From assembly GCF_964275005.1 (NCBI RefSeq), contig NC_092706.1:10053144-10117143 (forward strand): a stretch of DNA of 64,000 nucleotides, written 5' to 3'. Numbering within the stretch: position 1 is the stretch's first letter; each line of letters begins with the position of its first letter. This DNA comes from Diadema setosum. Lineage: Eukaryota > Echinodermata > Echinoidea > Diadematoida > Diadematidae. Below are positions 24,082-34,697 of the stretch, piece after piece. The notes under the pieces were generated by a model, which saw only the letters and a program-made list of their open reading frames with translations, searched no databases and was not told the origin of the DNA. A program made the translations under genes and the position numbers.

Positions 24082-25904
24082 TACGGTAGTCCTATGCCTC
24101 TCCTTATGCCCATTTATATTCATCCCTACACCTGTACTAAATGATTTATTGTCTGTATTGGTATACTTCTGCAACCCTCGACAAAAACGGTGCATACGGC
24201 TACTCTTGTCCTTTATTCCCTTTTCACAGTCAAGGTCTTGTATACATATGCCATGCACCTGTAACATCATAATTATATCGTACGTAAGTACAGCTGTACA
24301 ATGCTCCGTGTAATGCTGGTGACACTTAATTCATTGTACTCCAAGGGTGAGCTCCCTGATTATGTATGACATCTTGACCCATAATGTGAGCCAATTCATG
24401 TAGCAATCTCCTTTTTAAATCTCTTTTGATACCTTTACCTTCCATTGGAATAATACATGTACATGTACCTTATTGGGATGATTAGATTGGGGGAGATCGG
24501 GTGGCGGAGCGATTTCCTTTATAATTGTGACTTCGAGTGTTGTTTATGGAGGATTGCATGTGTTGAATGTGCATGGGGTTGAAGATGAGAGAAGAGAGTG
24601 CAGTATAGGGTTGTTGTGTTGGGTATAACAAGTCTGATGGTGTATTCCCTGTACTCAAATTACGCACGTGTAGATCGCTCCTCCGCTCGTCGACCTTCCT
24701 ACTCCAGTCGCCTTCTGTGTACATCAAAGGAGTGCTGGTTGCGTACATCAAAGGAATATTGGTTGCGCACCTCAAATGAATGTTGGTAGCGCACATCAAA
24801 GGACGTTTTGTATAATATTATCATCGGGGTAAAATGAAGTGCAGTGCCCAAGTACCAAAACTGGAATTTAAGCATTAGCCGTAATGTATATATCTCGGGC
24901 ATTCCGGTGGCTTCACTTCCTATGTCTCGGAGCTCTGCTCTTGAAAAATACATGCATTTTATCTTCGTTCAGCCCTTTTGTTATTATTATTATTATTAAT
25001 ATTATTGCTCCTTTTATTTCTTTTGATTTGTATGCTAATTTTGTAACAGTCATTTATGAATGTTGTGATTCCTCATGATTTTGGTAATAAAAACATAATT
25101 AAAAAAACTTTAAAAAACTATTAAAAAAAGAATACTTATATACTAACCAATTTATATGCAACTTTGACGCATCGACAGTCTATCATTTATTTTAAGAGAC
25201 AATTTAGGAACCAAATGTCACAACAATGTTATGTTTGAAATGTTAAATCCTTCTCTTCGATATCAGCTTCCCTCTCCATCTCTTCTTTCCCTCCTAATCT
25301 CAAGTTGTCTCATCTATTCCTTCTGTTTCGTATCCTTCCATCTCATTTTCTGTTATCATTGCGGGGCTTTAGTTTCAGTTGTTATAGTGATATGTCTGTT
25401 TTTTAAAGGTATTAATACTTTGTTGTTGTTGTTTGTGTAAATTACGGTTCTGTTATGATGGGATTTTTCAGGGGTCTATCTAATATACTGGCTATGATTT
25501 TGATTTAGACTCCTCCACTTAGGTTCTTATGACCAGTAGTTATTTACGGTTTGTTGCAAGCGTGTGTGTTATTTGAACATGTTTTGAGATTATTATGTAT
25601 TTCACATTAAAAAATAGATTTTTCCTTTTTTTTTCATAATCATTGTAACTCATTTTTTTCCTGTTCTTGTGAACACAAAGTGGAAATGAATTCAGATCAA
25701 TTCAATCAAAGTAACGATGTGATTTATTTTGGGGGGCCCAGGTAATACAAGTTGCGTAGGCTCCCCCCCCCCCCCTTTGACTCTTATATAATGCTATGTA
25801 CAATGCTATTGTATAATCATTGTAAGTCAATTATGTTTGTTTTTGTGCTAGCGAACACAAAGTGGAAATTTTTTTCTAATCGAATAGAATTAATCATTCA
25901 TTCG

Positions 25905-25955
<51 letters not shown>

Positions 25956-26256
25956 TTATTAATCAATCTCCTAGACGGTGCATTTTGTTTTACCTATTGT
26001 TGTGAACAAGCATTCGTTAAAGTATTAACATACAAATAAGTCAATTATCAATATTGATATTACCTATTATTCCGTCGTTTCGGCACAGTAATTGGCAGCA
26101 ATTTAATAAGATATTATAAAGAAAATCGATCTAATGCGCTCTGGAGTTTGCGTTACACGATCTGTTAATCGATCGACACCTTCCTTTCATGACGTGTTTG
26201 CGGGACTGTGATTAGTCGAAAGTTGAAAGTTCATTTTACAACCCATTACAACGGGT
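24082..26256. other. Gene-free stretch with simple repeats
   Basis: I see no gene. It contains a (tta)n run near 24,980, an AATAAA-bearing tail near 25,088 that may be an old retrotransposon 3' end, a C14 tract (about 25,763-25,776), and a (caat)n run at about 25,905-25,954 that reads as a repeating SINQ peptide. Confidence 0.6.
24717..24806. repeat. ~24-bp tandem repeat, four copies
   Basis: The unit 'tacatcaaaggartrytggttgc' occurs four times with few changes. The minus-strand translation repeats SFDVRNQH-like peptides and is an artefact of the repeat. Confidence 0.8.
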
Positions 26257-26530
26257 GCTGTTCGTTATTCCGAAGGTTCGCTTTTCCGAAGGTTCGCTTT
26301 TCCGAAGGTTCGTTATTCCGAAGGTTCGTTAATCCGAAACACACAAATTCCCTATACCTAGAGGTTCGTTAATCCGAAAATGAAAAAGGGTTCGTTAATC
26401 CGAACATTTGTGGCGTTATTCCGAAGGTTCGTACTTTCGGAGATTCGATAGTCCGAAAAATGAAATTCGGAATAACGAATCTTTGGACTAAAGAGCGTTC
26501 GGAATAACGAACCTTCGGAATAACGAGCTG
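26257..26530. repeat. Self-complementary TTCGGAATAACGAA repeat, copy 1
   Basis: It consists almost wholly of variants of the 16-mer 'ttcgttattccgaagg' and its reverse complement. The outer parts are mutually inverted. The central portion ('ttcgttaatccgaaa...ccctatacctagag') recurs in inverse orientation at 37,135-37,313. This is a dispersed palindromic repeat without coding capacity. Confidence 0.8.
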
Positions 26531-26629
26531 TAACCATTACAACGACCCATACTCTGGCTATCGGAGTCCAACTTAAAATCATATTTCACGTTATTTCTTC
26601 AATAACACAGAGTTGCAAGTAACTTTAAG

Positions 26630-26795
26630 TTTATTCAAAGTTGGATCCCTCGGAAGACCAGCACGGCCAAGAAGGCCGAGCTGAGCAGGGCAATCCATCC
26701 GTTTTCCTTCAATTATATATCCCAATTGTATTGTATCATTGTTATTTTTGTGATTTTACTGTGAATAAATAAACAAACAAACAAACAAACAAAAA
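26630..26795 (+). repeat. Probable retroelement 3' tail
   Basis: A short hairpin ('ggccaagaaggcc' within 'gaagaccagc...gctgagcagggc') is followed by AT-rich sequence and 'gtgaataaataaacaaacaaac'. A 'ggaagaccagc' word also occurs in the SINE tails near 53,760 and 55,130. It is most likely the 3' end of a truncated LINE or SINE. Confidence 0.45.
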
Positions 26796-26995
26796 ACTTT
26801 TTCATATCTATCTTCCAATACATGTATATATAAGTATAGGCCTACTTTGAGAGCTAAAAATACGAAATACAGTGTGTTGTAAGAAAAAAAAAATGTGTTT
26901 CAGAGGGAACATAATTTTGTCTCTAATTCCTTAACCAGGACGGATGATTCCGATTAAGTTTAAATCCTTTGCAACCTCTTTACCTCCCTCTCTCA

Positions 26996-27013
26996 CCCCC
27001 GCCCTCCGTCTCT

Positions 27014-27049
<36 letters not shown>

Positions 27050-27075
27050 CGCCAAACCAAAAAAAGGGGGGGGGG
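26996..27075. repeat. Pyrimidine-rich microsatellite
   Basis: A C tract and a (tc)n run (about 27,022-27,050) are followed by a G tract at about 27,066-27,074. The ORFs crossing it are low-complexity. Confidence 0.85.
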
Positions 27076-27381
27076 AGAAATAAAGTCTCATGGGGTGATT
27101 TTTTTTTTGCCACCTGATGAGACACAAAATCAGTCATCATTGGACTTTAAATTGTGTATGGGTGCCATTTTAATCACCTCAATACACTATTGCAGAGTAT
27201 AAGAGGCCAATAAGCATGCGGCTACGGTCATATATTTATATATATGGTCATATATCTTTTCCATCCCTGAGAAAGGGAGAGGCCCTATTATAAAAAATTA
27301 GGATTTTTGATAAAAGCCAATTGATATTTGATGCATTCCTCTATTGTGACGTTACCATGTATATGCATATATTAAATGTAT

Positions 27382-27382
27382 A

Positions 27383-27438
<56 letters not shown>

Positions 27439-28284
27439 ATGTTGCGAATTCACGTATTGGCTCCAATATAGCGAAGAATCAAGAAATAAACTAGTAATGC
27501 ATTATTTCGCCAATAAGAATGAGTTTATTGAACAACTCAAATTTTCGGTGGCCTCCACCTTCTTCAGGAGTCTCGACGCGGAATGTCAATACCAAAACAT
27601 AAATTGAACATGAAGAGCGCGCACCCATATACACAGAATTGGTTGCTATGAGAGTGCGTACCCTTTACAATGATGTTGCCATGTAGACGCAATGTAGTCA
27701 AGGTACCCCACGCATAAGGAGGAGGACATTGACATGTTTATTACGTAACAATGGTGTTCAATTACTTTGTATTATCACATGTTAAGATATCGACATATGT
27801 ACTCATCAACGTACCATAAGTTACAAAATTAGGTTAAAGAGCGCTCCAACAATCAAATTGTTTCATGACTTAAAATACAAAAATCATCGGTAGGAAGAAG
27901 TCGGTATAATAATTCCTGTTAAGAAACTGATGAAATAGTCAATTACAAAAGCCACAGTTTGGTGGTGTCTCGCTGAAAGCTAAACAGATTTGAACATGCA
28001 AGTGTGAAATTGATTGACTCATACAACTGAGTAATAGGATGACAGTGTGAATCCATCTCAATTCTGTGTATATGGGTGCGCGCTCTTCATGTTCAATTTA
28101 TGTTTTGGTATTGACATTCCGCGTCGAGACTCCTGAAGAAGGTGGAGGCCACCGAAAATTTGAGTTGTTCAATAAACTCATTCTTATTGGCGAAATAATG
28201 CATTACTAGTTTATTTCTTGATTCTTCGCTATATTGGAGCCAATACGTGAATTCGCAACATGTTTATATATATATATATATATG
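27382..28284. mobile_element. TIR element with ~210-bp ends inserted in a (TA)n tract
   Basis: Sequence from aacatgttgcgaattcacg (about 27,437) to 'ccatatacacagaattgg' (about 27,644) is repeated in inverse orientation at 28,054-28,266. Both outer ends abut (ta)n runs (27,382-27,435 and 28,265-28,284), so it entered a TA microsatellite and the target duplication cannot be defined. The ~400-bp interior shows no coding sequence. The TIRs contain 'ctgaagaaggtggaggccaccgaaa'-type sequence, split here by its own small stem-loop. Confidence 0.85.
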
Positions 28285-29770
28285 TGTATTTTTCCAATAC
28301 TGCAGAGATTTAAGGTGATTAAGTTTGATTAGCCCTATTTCAAAAATTAAACATAATTAAGACTTAAAACTTTCAGGATATGTAGCCCACATATATGAGA
28401 GACAGTGGAGATAAAATCATATGAAACCTTACATTTTTCATGTATATTTTAAACAATATGCCTTAAAAATTGGCCATTTTAGGACACCAAATTTGTGACA
28501 TGATTAGTACCCCTAAGATCAAATGCATCATACTCAACTAAATTATATATTTCTATAAGTGTTTTTGACTGATCTTATTCCAGAACATGCCTATTTGGAA
28601 TGACATGTAAAGAAAATCCTGTTAATAAACCTTTTTCATTCCTAAAATGCCATTATAAACAGTGCGTAACGCGTGTTACGCTTGGTGTCCACGCGACAAC
28701 CGTTACACAGAGATCCTAGAAAAGGTTGATCGGAATTCTGAAAATCAATGCATTTTTGCTGTTTTAATGAGCTCAATGGGGGATGAAAAATATGTGACTG
28801 TTGTTCCAAAATATTTACATCTTTATGTCAAAATTAACAATGGTAAATCAGCAATTTTTTGGTGTCCAATGTAACCACCGTTACACATGAAGATTTGATC
28901 TTTTATTTTGTACATTTCCAATACTATTTACTGGCCTTTCTGATTTTTCTGAGTTCCTTTCCATGATAGGTATCCAAAAGAAAAGAATATAAATTATATA
29001 AAATATTTGGGAAGAAACTATTTGCCTCTTTCTCTTTAGTGTCCAATCGCGACGCGCGTTGCGACACGCGTTATGCATATTTGGAAAATGCCTAAATAAG
29101 TACAAACAGTAAAATTCTGCACTGTTATCACAATACATTAGTTACATTATTAACAAATCAAGTTCATAAATATTTTGTGATCAACAATATGTGTTTAAAA
29201 TTATTTTCAATATTCTATGTAACGGATGTTACATAGGACACCAAGCATTTTCAATGGATTTCCCTATAGGAATGTACACAAAATAACATTTTTCTGATTT
29301 AATTTTTTACAGAGCTTTTTTTTTTGCACTATCTCTCTGTACAACCCTGAATATCAAGAAGTCACTATTCATTAAAATGAAGCTTATTTTGAGGTCATTC
29401 TAGTGGAATTTAATTTGTAGTACAATGTCACACTTTTGGTTGCAGTATTGTAAAACTACACATATATATATATTGTGACCACTTGTTCCCTAGTTGACGA
29501 AATTACCTTTAATTTTTTTGTTCTTTCCATAGACGTGCTGATATCAACAAAAATAGTGCATTATATTCAGTATGGGAAGAAACCGGGAAGAAAAATAGAT
29601 ATACATTCAAAATTGAGAAAGGTGTTTTTTTTTTGCTTTAATTTTTACTTTTGCTTTTGCTATTGATTATTGCACGAAGAGGGGAGGAATCCCTTTGTTA
29701 TAATTCTTCTTCTGCCTTCATCAGTATTTATTATGTTTGAACAAAACAGTCCTCCCTATACTGAATCGAT
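28285..29770. other. AT-rich stretch with spaced GTAAC/GTTAC dyads
   Basis: There is no gene. Dyads gcgtaacgcgtgttacgc (28,664-28,681), tgtaaccaccgttaca (28,870-28,885), cgcgacgcgcgttgcg (about 29,048-29,063) and atgtaacggatgttacat (29,217-29,234) each lie next to a GTGTCC word or its complement. The remainder is AT-rich and featureless. Confidence 0.5.
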
Positions 29771-29774
29771 GTGA

Positions 29775-30105
29775 ATTGCGATTTGGTCTTTGTGAGATAT
29801 TACTAGAAACCACCTATAAGAAATGTTAAAAAGCATACAATTCTATACGAAGAATTCAACGTTTATTTGATGAAAAATCGGTTTTGAAATGACTGAGATA
29901 TATAAAAACAAAGTGGTCCTAACAAGAGATGGGACCAACCTTTTATCAAGATCACCTTTTTTGTTTTTTTTTTTGTTTTTAGATAGGCCTATATCTCAGC
30001 CATTTCAAAAACGATTTTTATCAAATAAACTTTGAATTACCCTTAGAATTGTATGCTCTTTAATATGCCACATATAAGTGGTTTCTAATTATATCATGAA
30101 CAGTT
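29775..30105. mobile_element. Truncated copy of a TTAA-type palindromic MITE
   Basis: The two halves ('gagatattactagaaaccac', 'gtttatttgatgaaaaatcg' and their inverted partners 'atatctcagccatttcaaaa', 'atcaaataaac') form a foldback. It is the same family as 30,108-30,488, 50,390-50,790 and the fragment at 60,660-60,775. The outermost terminal bases are not recognisable here. Confidence 0.7.
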
Positions 30106-30107
30106 AA

Positions 30108-30488
30108 AGGGATAGTACAGTATTGGTGGAGATGAGAATCGGGCTTTTAACTTTTTGTGAGATACCAAGAAAACACATATGAAATAGTACAGAGCATACC
30201 ATTTTAAGAGGAATTCAAAGTTTATTTGATGAAAATCGGATTTGGAATGACTGAAACATCAAAAAACAAAGTATAACAAAGCGATCGTAATAAAATGTGG
30301 GTCCCACACCATATTGAATCGCTCTGTTTTGGATATCTCAGCCATTTCAAAATCAATTTTCATCAAATAAACGTTGAATTCCTCATTGAATTACATGCTC
30401 TTCCATATTTCATAAGAGGTTTCTCATTATCTCACCAAAAAATGTTAGAAACCTGAAATTGGGTCTCAACCAAAACTATACGACCCAT
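30108..30488. mobile_element. TTAA-flanked palindromic MITE (381 bp)
   Basis: It is flanked by TTAA at 30,104-30,107 and 30,489-30,492. The ends agggatagtacagtattgg and the diverged complement at right enclose long inverted halves. It encodes nothing. TTAA targets are used by piggyBac and Kolobok elements. The family assignment cannot go further without the autonomous partner. Confidence 0.7.
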
Positions 30489-30492
30489 TTAA

Positions 30493-32475
30493 AATCTGAA
30501 TCCCCATCCCTTCCCAAACTAGATCGTCCCTTTAAGAGCTGATGCATTGACAGAGTCTTCGAGAGTCTAGGTATCATTTCAAATCTTTGATCGTTGACAA
30601 AATGTTAAAGAAGCAGGATAGGGGCAGGGGGAGGGGAGGGGGAGGGGGAGGCGGAGGACCATAAACCTCGAGAGAAAAGACGGAAAATGAGAGAGATATG
30701 ACAATGACTTGGACTCAAAGGTTCCTGGAATACGGCAATCAATCTCTGTTCTTATTTGCGGGCCAAAATGTTTTCATCCTTTGCGTGCTTAGAGTGCCGA
30801 TAGGCACAAAAAGGTAATAGCGTTGTCAGCACTGTCAAACGTTCTTGTGACAGAAAGGGTTATTTTTGTATAATTTATTATATTTTGTCGTTCACAGCAA
30901 TGCGCCAAGCACCGGGTACGTGATCATCTATGGTGTGACACGCCATACAGGTTGATGACGAGTCTGCTTTCGTTTCTTACACAATGTATTTTATTTCTAC
31001 TGTGATTTTATCCAACGCCTTATACGTTGTCGAGCAAGCTCATCAAGAGTGGGCGTGGTTAAATTCCACGCGTCTCGTTTCCTATTGGCCCGCGGTAGCC
31101 GAACACGCCACATTATACAAGGTACGTGTCCGAGGCTTGCATCTATACGGTAGATTGCATACCGATATTACAGTGTCGACTGTCAGTAACGTCTCTATCT
31201 ATCATTAAGTCAAATTTTAGGAGAGAAAGGTGGAACTGGTGAAACATGTCTGCCATTGATTAGATTAAAGAAATAAAAAACGGTTTTCTTGTTTAAAGGT
31301 GCATGGTCCCGGTGTTTTAGTCAAATGCGTACGCGGGCGCACGGCGCAAGTTTCCTATAGAGACCTACGCTATCGACTTCTCTTTGGCGCTTACGCTTTG
31401 GCCCATTTTCCCCGAGTCCGAAGAAGTCCGATTCAGTGTAGTCAGTGGTCCCATCACAGTTCGGCTCATGAATCGGCTGAGGGGGATTACAGCTTTAGCA
31501 AACTTCTTTTGTGATGTCACAATAACAAGCACATATGCACGCACTCAGGCATTACTACAGACTGCGCGATGCGCAAAGAAGACAACAAAGGCAGCGTTAC
31601 TTAGCAACACCTACGCACTTTACTCTTGATGAAAGCTCAACTTCGGTAATCTTCGTATCAATGCTAACGATGATCGGCAGTATCATCAACAGCGCCATCT
31701 ACACTACCGGGACTATGCCCCTTTAAAGGCAGCCGGTCGTCGCAGGCGATTCGCAGCTCAGTAGAAAAGCACGACAAGCTGCTCCTCCCGTTATTATACC
31801 CCCGTACGTACCGAATGCCGAACACGACGCTACGCAGCGCACCAGCGAAAACCAGATGGGGCACGAGCGCCGTGCGAGCTGTCCACTGTAATTTCAACAT
31901 GGACGCCCGAATACCTACCGAATGGGGCCGAATGGGTGCATGCACAAAACCGCACAACAGCCATGCGCATGAAAATCTCTCCCGGTCCGCGACACAAGTA
32001 GTGAGAGCTGTCGGGTGTAGGTACGTACGTATCTGGCTCCAGTCTCTGTTTATATGCACTATGGTGCCAATTTCAGCAATCTAAGCAATAATATTTCAAA
32101 ATGTCTGAAAATATTATATAACAATATCATAAATTATTCATATATTACGTTGTGTAATATTTGGTATTTATTACGCTTTGATGAAGAAATATTAAAACTC
32201 TCAGCTTCATGTATAGCAAGTTGCAATGCATATGGCCATATGGCAGGTTGTTATGATCTCATCGTGCAATGTTGTCTGCTGCGTCAGCTGCATGTGTTAT
32301 ACGTACAGCTTACAGTACGTTGGGCCGGATCGTAACATAACAAAGTTGATAGAGAGTCGTCGGTACCGGTATGTCAATATCAATATTGTGTGTGGTATGC
32401 GAGTACTGTTTGCAATAAAAAGTGCTGTACTGTTTCGGCTTAGCCTTGGCTTTGGTTTAGTAATGAAACCTCACA
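30493..32475. other. CpG-richer stretch with promoter-like motifs
   Basis: A purine-rich run lies at 30,623-30,655. From about 31,040 to 31,125 there are a GC/KLF-like box (gtgggcgtggtt), an inverted CCAAT box (cctattggcc) and an AT-rich 'attatacaagg' box within 80 bp. The region to 32,400 is richer in CpG than its surroundings. No confident exon is seen. It may be the promoter of the weak ORF at 32,476. Confidence 0.35.
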
Positions 32476-32790
32476 ATGGAGATCAAACAGCCGTCCAACT
32501 CGAGGCAACGTATCTACTTGTTTGACGCTATCGACGAGTGGAGAACGCAGAGAGACGTGTTCTTAGCTGGAGGACAAGTAAGAGACCAGAGGGGGAGGCT
32601 TCAGCGTGCCGATGAAAAATTTGCTTTCCACTTGCTGGAGTTGCATGAACAGTTTTGCAGGAATTTTTATTTAGAATGTGCAAATTCGTGTTACGACATG
32701 CACGGTGGAATTGTGTTGCCACGGCTTTATGCCAATCAAGCAACCCCAGCTGGCCAAGTCAACAACTTCAAGGAATCCCGATCCAGATGA
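32476..32790 (+). CDS. Possible 104-residue protein or first exon
   Basis: The ORF starts in a fair context (tcacaATGGA) and reads MEIKQPSNSRQRIYLFDAID, then a W-x-x-x-R...FAFHLLELHEQFC pattern, then a Cys-containing tail and an Arg/Ser-rich end. From memory, short 'W..LR....FA..LL.L' modules occur at the N-terminus of several marine-invertebrate multidomain proteins, but I cannot assign a family. A GTAAGT donor lies 4-10 bases after the stop (about 32,793), so the true transcript may splice there in another frame. Composition is more coding-like than its neighbours. It could still be chance. Confidence 0.3.
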   Translation: MEIKQPSNSRQRIYLFDAIDEWRTQRDVFLAGGQVRDQRGRLQRADEKFAFHLLELHEQFCRNFYLECANSCYDMHGGIVLPRLYANQATPAGQVNNFKESRSR

Positions 32791-33218
32791 TGTGTAAGTA
32801 GAAGTCTACACATGAATCAATGATTGAAGTGGAATGACTTTTTCTAATCTAGTATCAGTAACTTTAGGGCATTTGCGTTTGATCGACAAGTAGGCCTAGT
32901 TTTCTATGTATAATTCCGCGTTCTCATTTATGTCAAATTATGATAATGCCGTAATTGAAATGACATTTGCTGGGTCAGTTTAATGTCATTAGTCCCATTA
33001 AATGAGAAGTTTTTCATATCAATCATGTTATGCAAATTCCCCAAGAATATGATTTAGGATTTGCAAATAAATTAAAAAAAAAAAATGAATAGATCTATCG
33101 CAAGCTCCATCATACATGTAGTCTAACCCAATAGATCTGGTAGAACTCTATCGTTTAAACAGGGGAACTATAGGTTCAAAGATGATACATCTAACAATAA
33201 TAGATTCTAGTTTAGGCC

Positions 33219-33425
33219 CTACTTCGACTTGAAGGTATGTCGGTTGGTGCACGGCCCCCTTCTACCACGGCCACAGTTACACTGTGCAGTGCAACTGTGG
33301 CCGTTGGCCCTGCACGGGCACAGTCGCTTCCCCGTCCTGAATTTACACACGCCAGGGCAAGTATGGTTGGACCTACTACTAATCGACCGCCTAATGTTTA
33401 TCTGCTTGATAAGAATATTTAACAC
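33219..33425 (-). CDS. Possible CXC-type cysteine-rich exon
   Basis: The minus frame carries C-x3-C-x8-C-x-C-x6-C-x3-C-x-C-x7-C (CPGVC...CPCRANGHSCTAQCNCG...C), which resembles tesmin/CXC-like zinc-binding modules found in chromatin proteins and at the C-terminus of some transposon proteins. A possible tagtag acceptor precedes it at about 33,371. The DNA under its centre is a 17-bp-arm palindrome (33,263-33,300), so the cysteine pattern could partly be a by-product of symmetry. No partner exon was found. Confidence 0.3.
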   Translation of the reverse strand: MLNILIKQINIRRSISSRSNHTCPGVCKFRTGKRLCPCRANGHSCTAQCNCGRGRRGPCTNRHTFKSK

Positions 33426-34526
33426 TGAAATTCACGTTAAAAAAAACGAGACCTACGTGATTGAGAAAATTCAGCTGTATCAAATGCCGTTGTTCCGTTT
33501 TCGATTCGAAGTTTCAGTGCAAAAATATCGCCGACGAACTTGCGTGGCCTCGTTTCAGCTCCCCGCGGTAAATCGCGTTATTAGGATCGACCGCTGTTTT
33601 TGCATTGACAATGCACGCAAACCGAGTTGTATTGAACACCGTGTTGTACGAAGCTTTTTAGAAACCTTTTAGAAACTTCCATAGACATTACATTGTGCTG
33701 TCATTACGATTCGGTGAAAATATTCATTCGAAATTTTGTCCTTGATTAAAACCATTAATGAACAATGAATTATCGCGTTTTCCCACACCATCCTCATCTA
33801 CATTCAAAGCCAACCATTTTTATGTGCTTTGCGCGCAGAGAAGTGCGTACTAAGTGTTCAGTGCGCGAATTATACGCGGTCGGTTTCAATAAGGGTGGTC
33901 GATATGTAGTAGGGCTACCATACAAGACACGGGGTCTCCGACCCAATCGTCCCGCGTTCAGAATGGACAACTCGGCGGTAATATCTGCTACCCATGACGA
34001 TGTGTCATCGTCCATGATGGCCACCCTACCTATAAATAATCTGATCTGACGATTACAGTGTACTTAACGAGTGACGACGATCGACGGTGCGATGAAGAGA
34101 AGGCGTACACTGTAGTCGTACGAAGTATAGGCAGCTAGTTACTATAGCTCATGCGAACATTGCATCACACAGTACATACTGTATACCATACATTCAATTC
34201 ACATTACACAAAACGTACTCCCCGCGCTCAGGTCAATCAAGCGAGCAAACGAGATACTATAGCGCGATACATCGCTTTAGGGATGTCTTGCGCACACACA
34301 CATTTCGCTTCGTAGCAACTTCGGAAGCGAGTTTACGTGCTGCCGCCCGCGGCTGAAATGTGTCCATGTATCCTCGCGACTGGGTGTCTTTAAAGGGCAA
34401 TTTACCTCAAATATACAGGTGGATTCAATGAATGCAGACGTACTCCTTGTAACTACTTGGCAAGTTTGAGGAAAAATTAATTGGACAATGATTAGTCTAG
34501 GGCAATCCGTTTAGAACTTAGTTCTG
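33426..34526. other. Gene-free stretch
   Basis: ORFs of 94-147 residues on both strands overlap one another and have no recognisable motif. I see no repeat with clear ends and no RNA gene. Confidence 0.5.
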
Positions 34527-34697
34527 GGGGGCATTTCATGAAAGAACTTGTCGGATAAAATATCTAACAAGTCAATTATATCCGACAAGTTTTGAGAAAT
34601 TCTTTAGTCTGATTGGCTGATTTCTCTGAACTTGTCGGATATAATTGACTTTTCAGATATTTCATCCGACAAGTTCCTTCATGAAATGCCCCCCCCC
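34527..34697. mobile_element. Small palindromic MITE (~165 bp)
   Basis: The inverted ends GGGGGGCATTTCATGAA and TTCATGAAATGCCCCCC enclose repeated 'acttgtcggata' words in both orientations. A ~20-base C tract extends the right end. There is no coding sequence. Confidence 0.8.

Noticed and set aside
25752-26039. ORF with repeating SINQ peptide
   Set aside because: It translates a (caat)n microsatellite.
28120-28190. Active hammerhead ribozyme
   Set aside because: The core words are present, but no stem I pairing could be drawn around a cleavage site. It is kept only as a low-interest finding.
31664-32084. Overlapping 131- and 89-residue ORFs on opposite strands
   Set aside because: Neither has recognisable motifs or splice support. 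The area is CpG-rich, which lowers stop-codon density.
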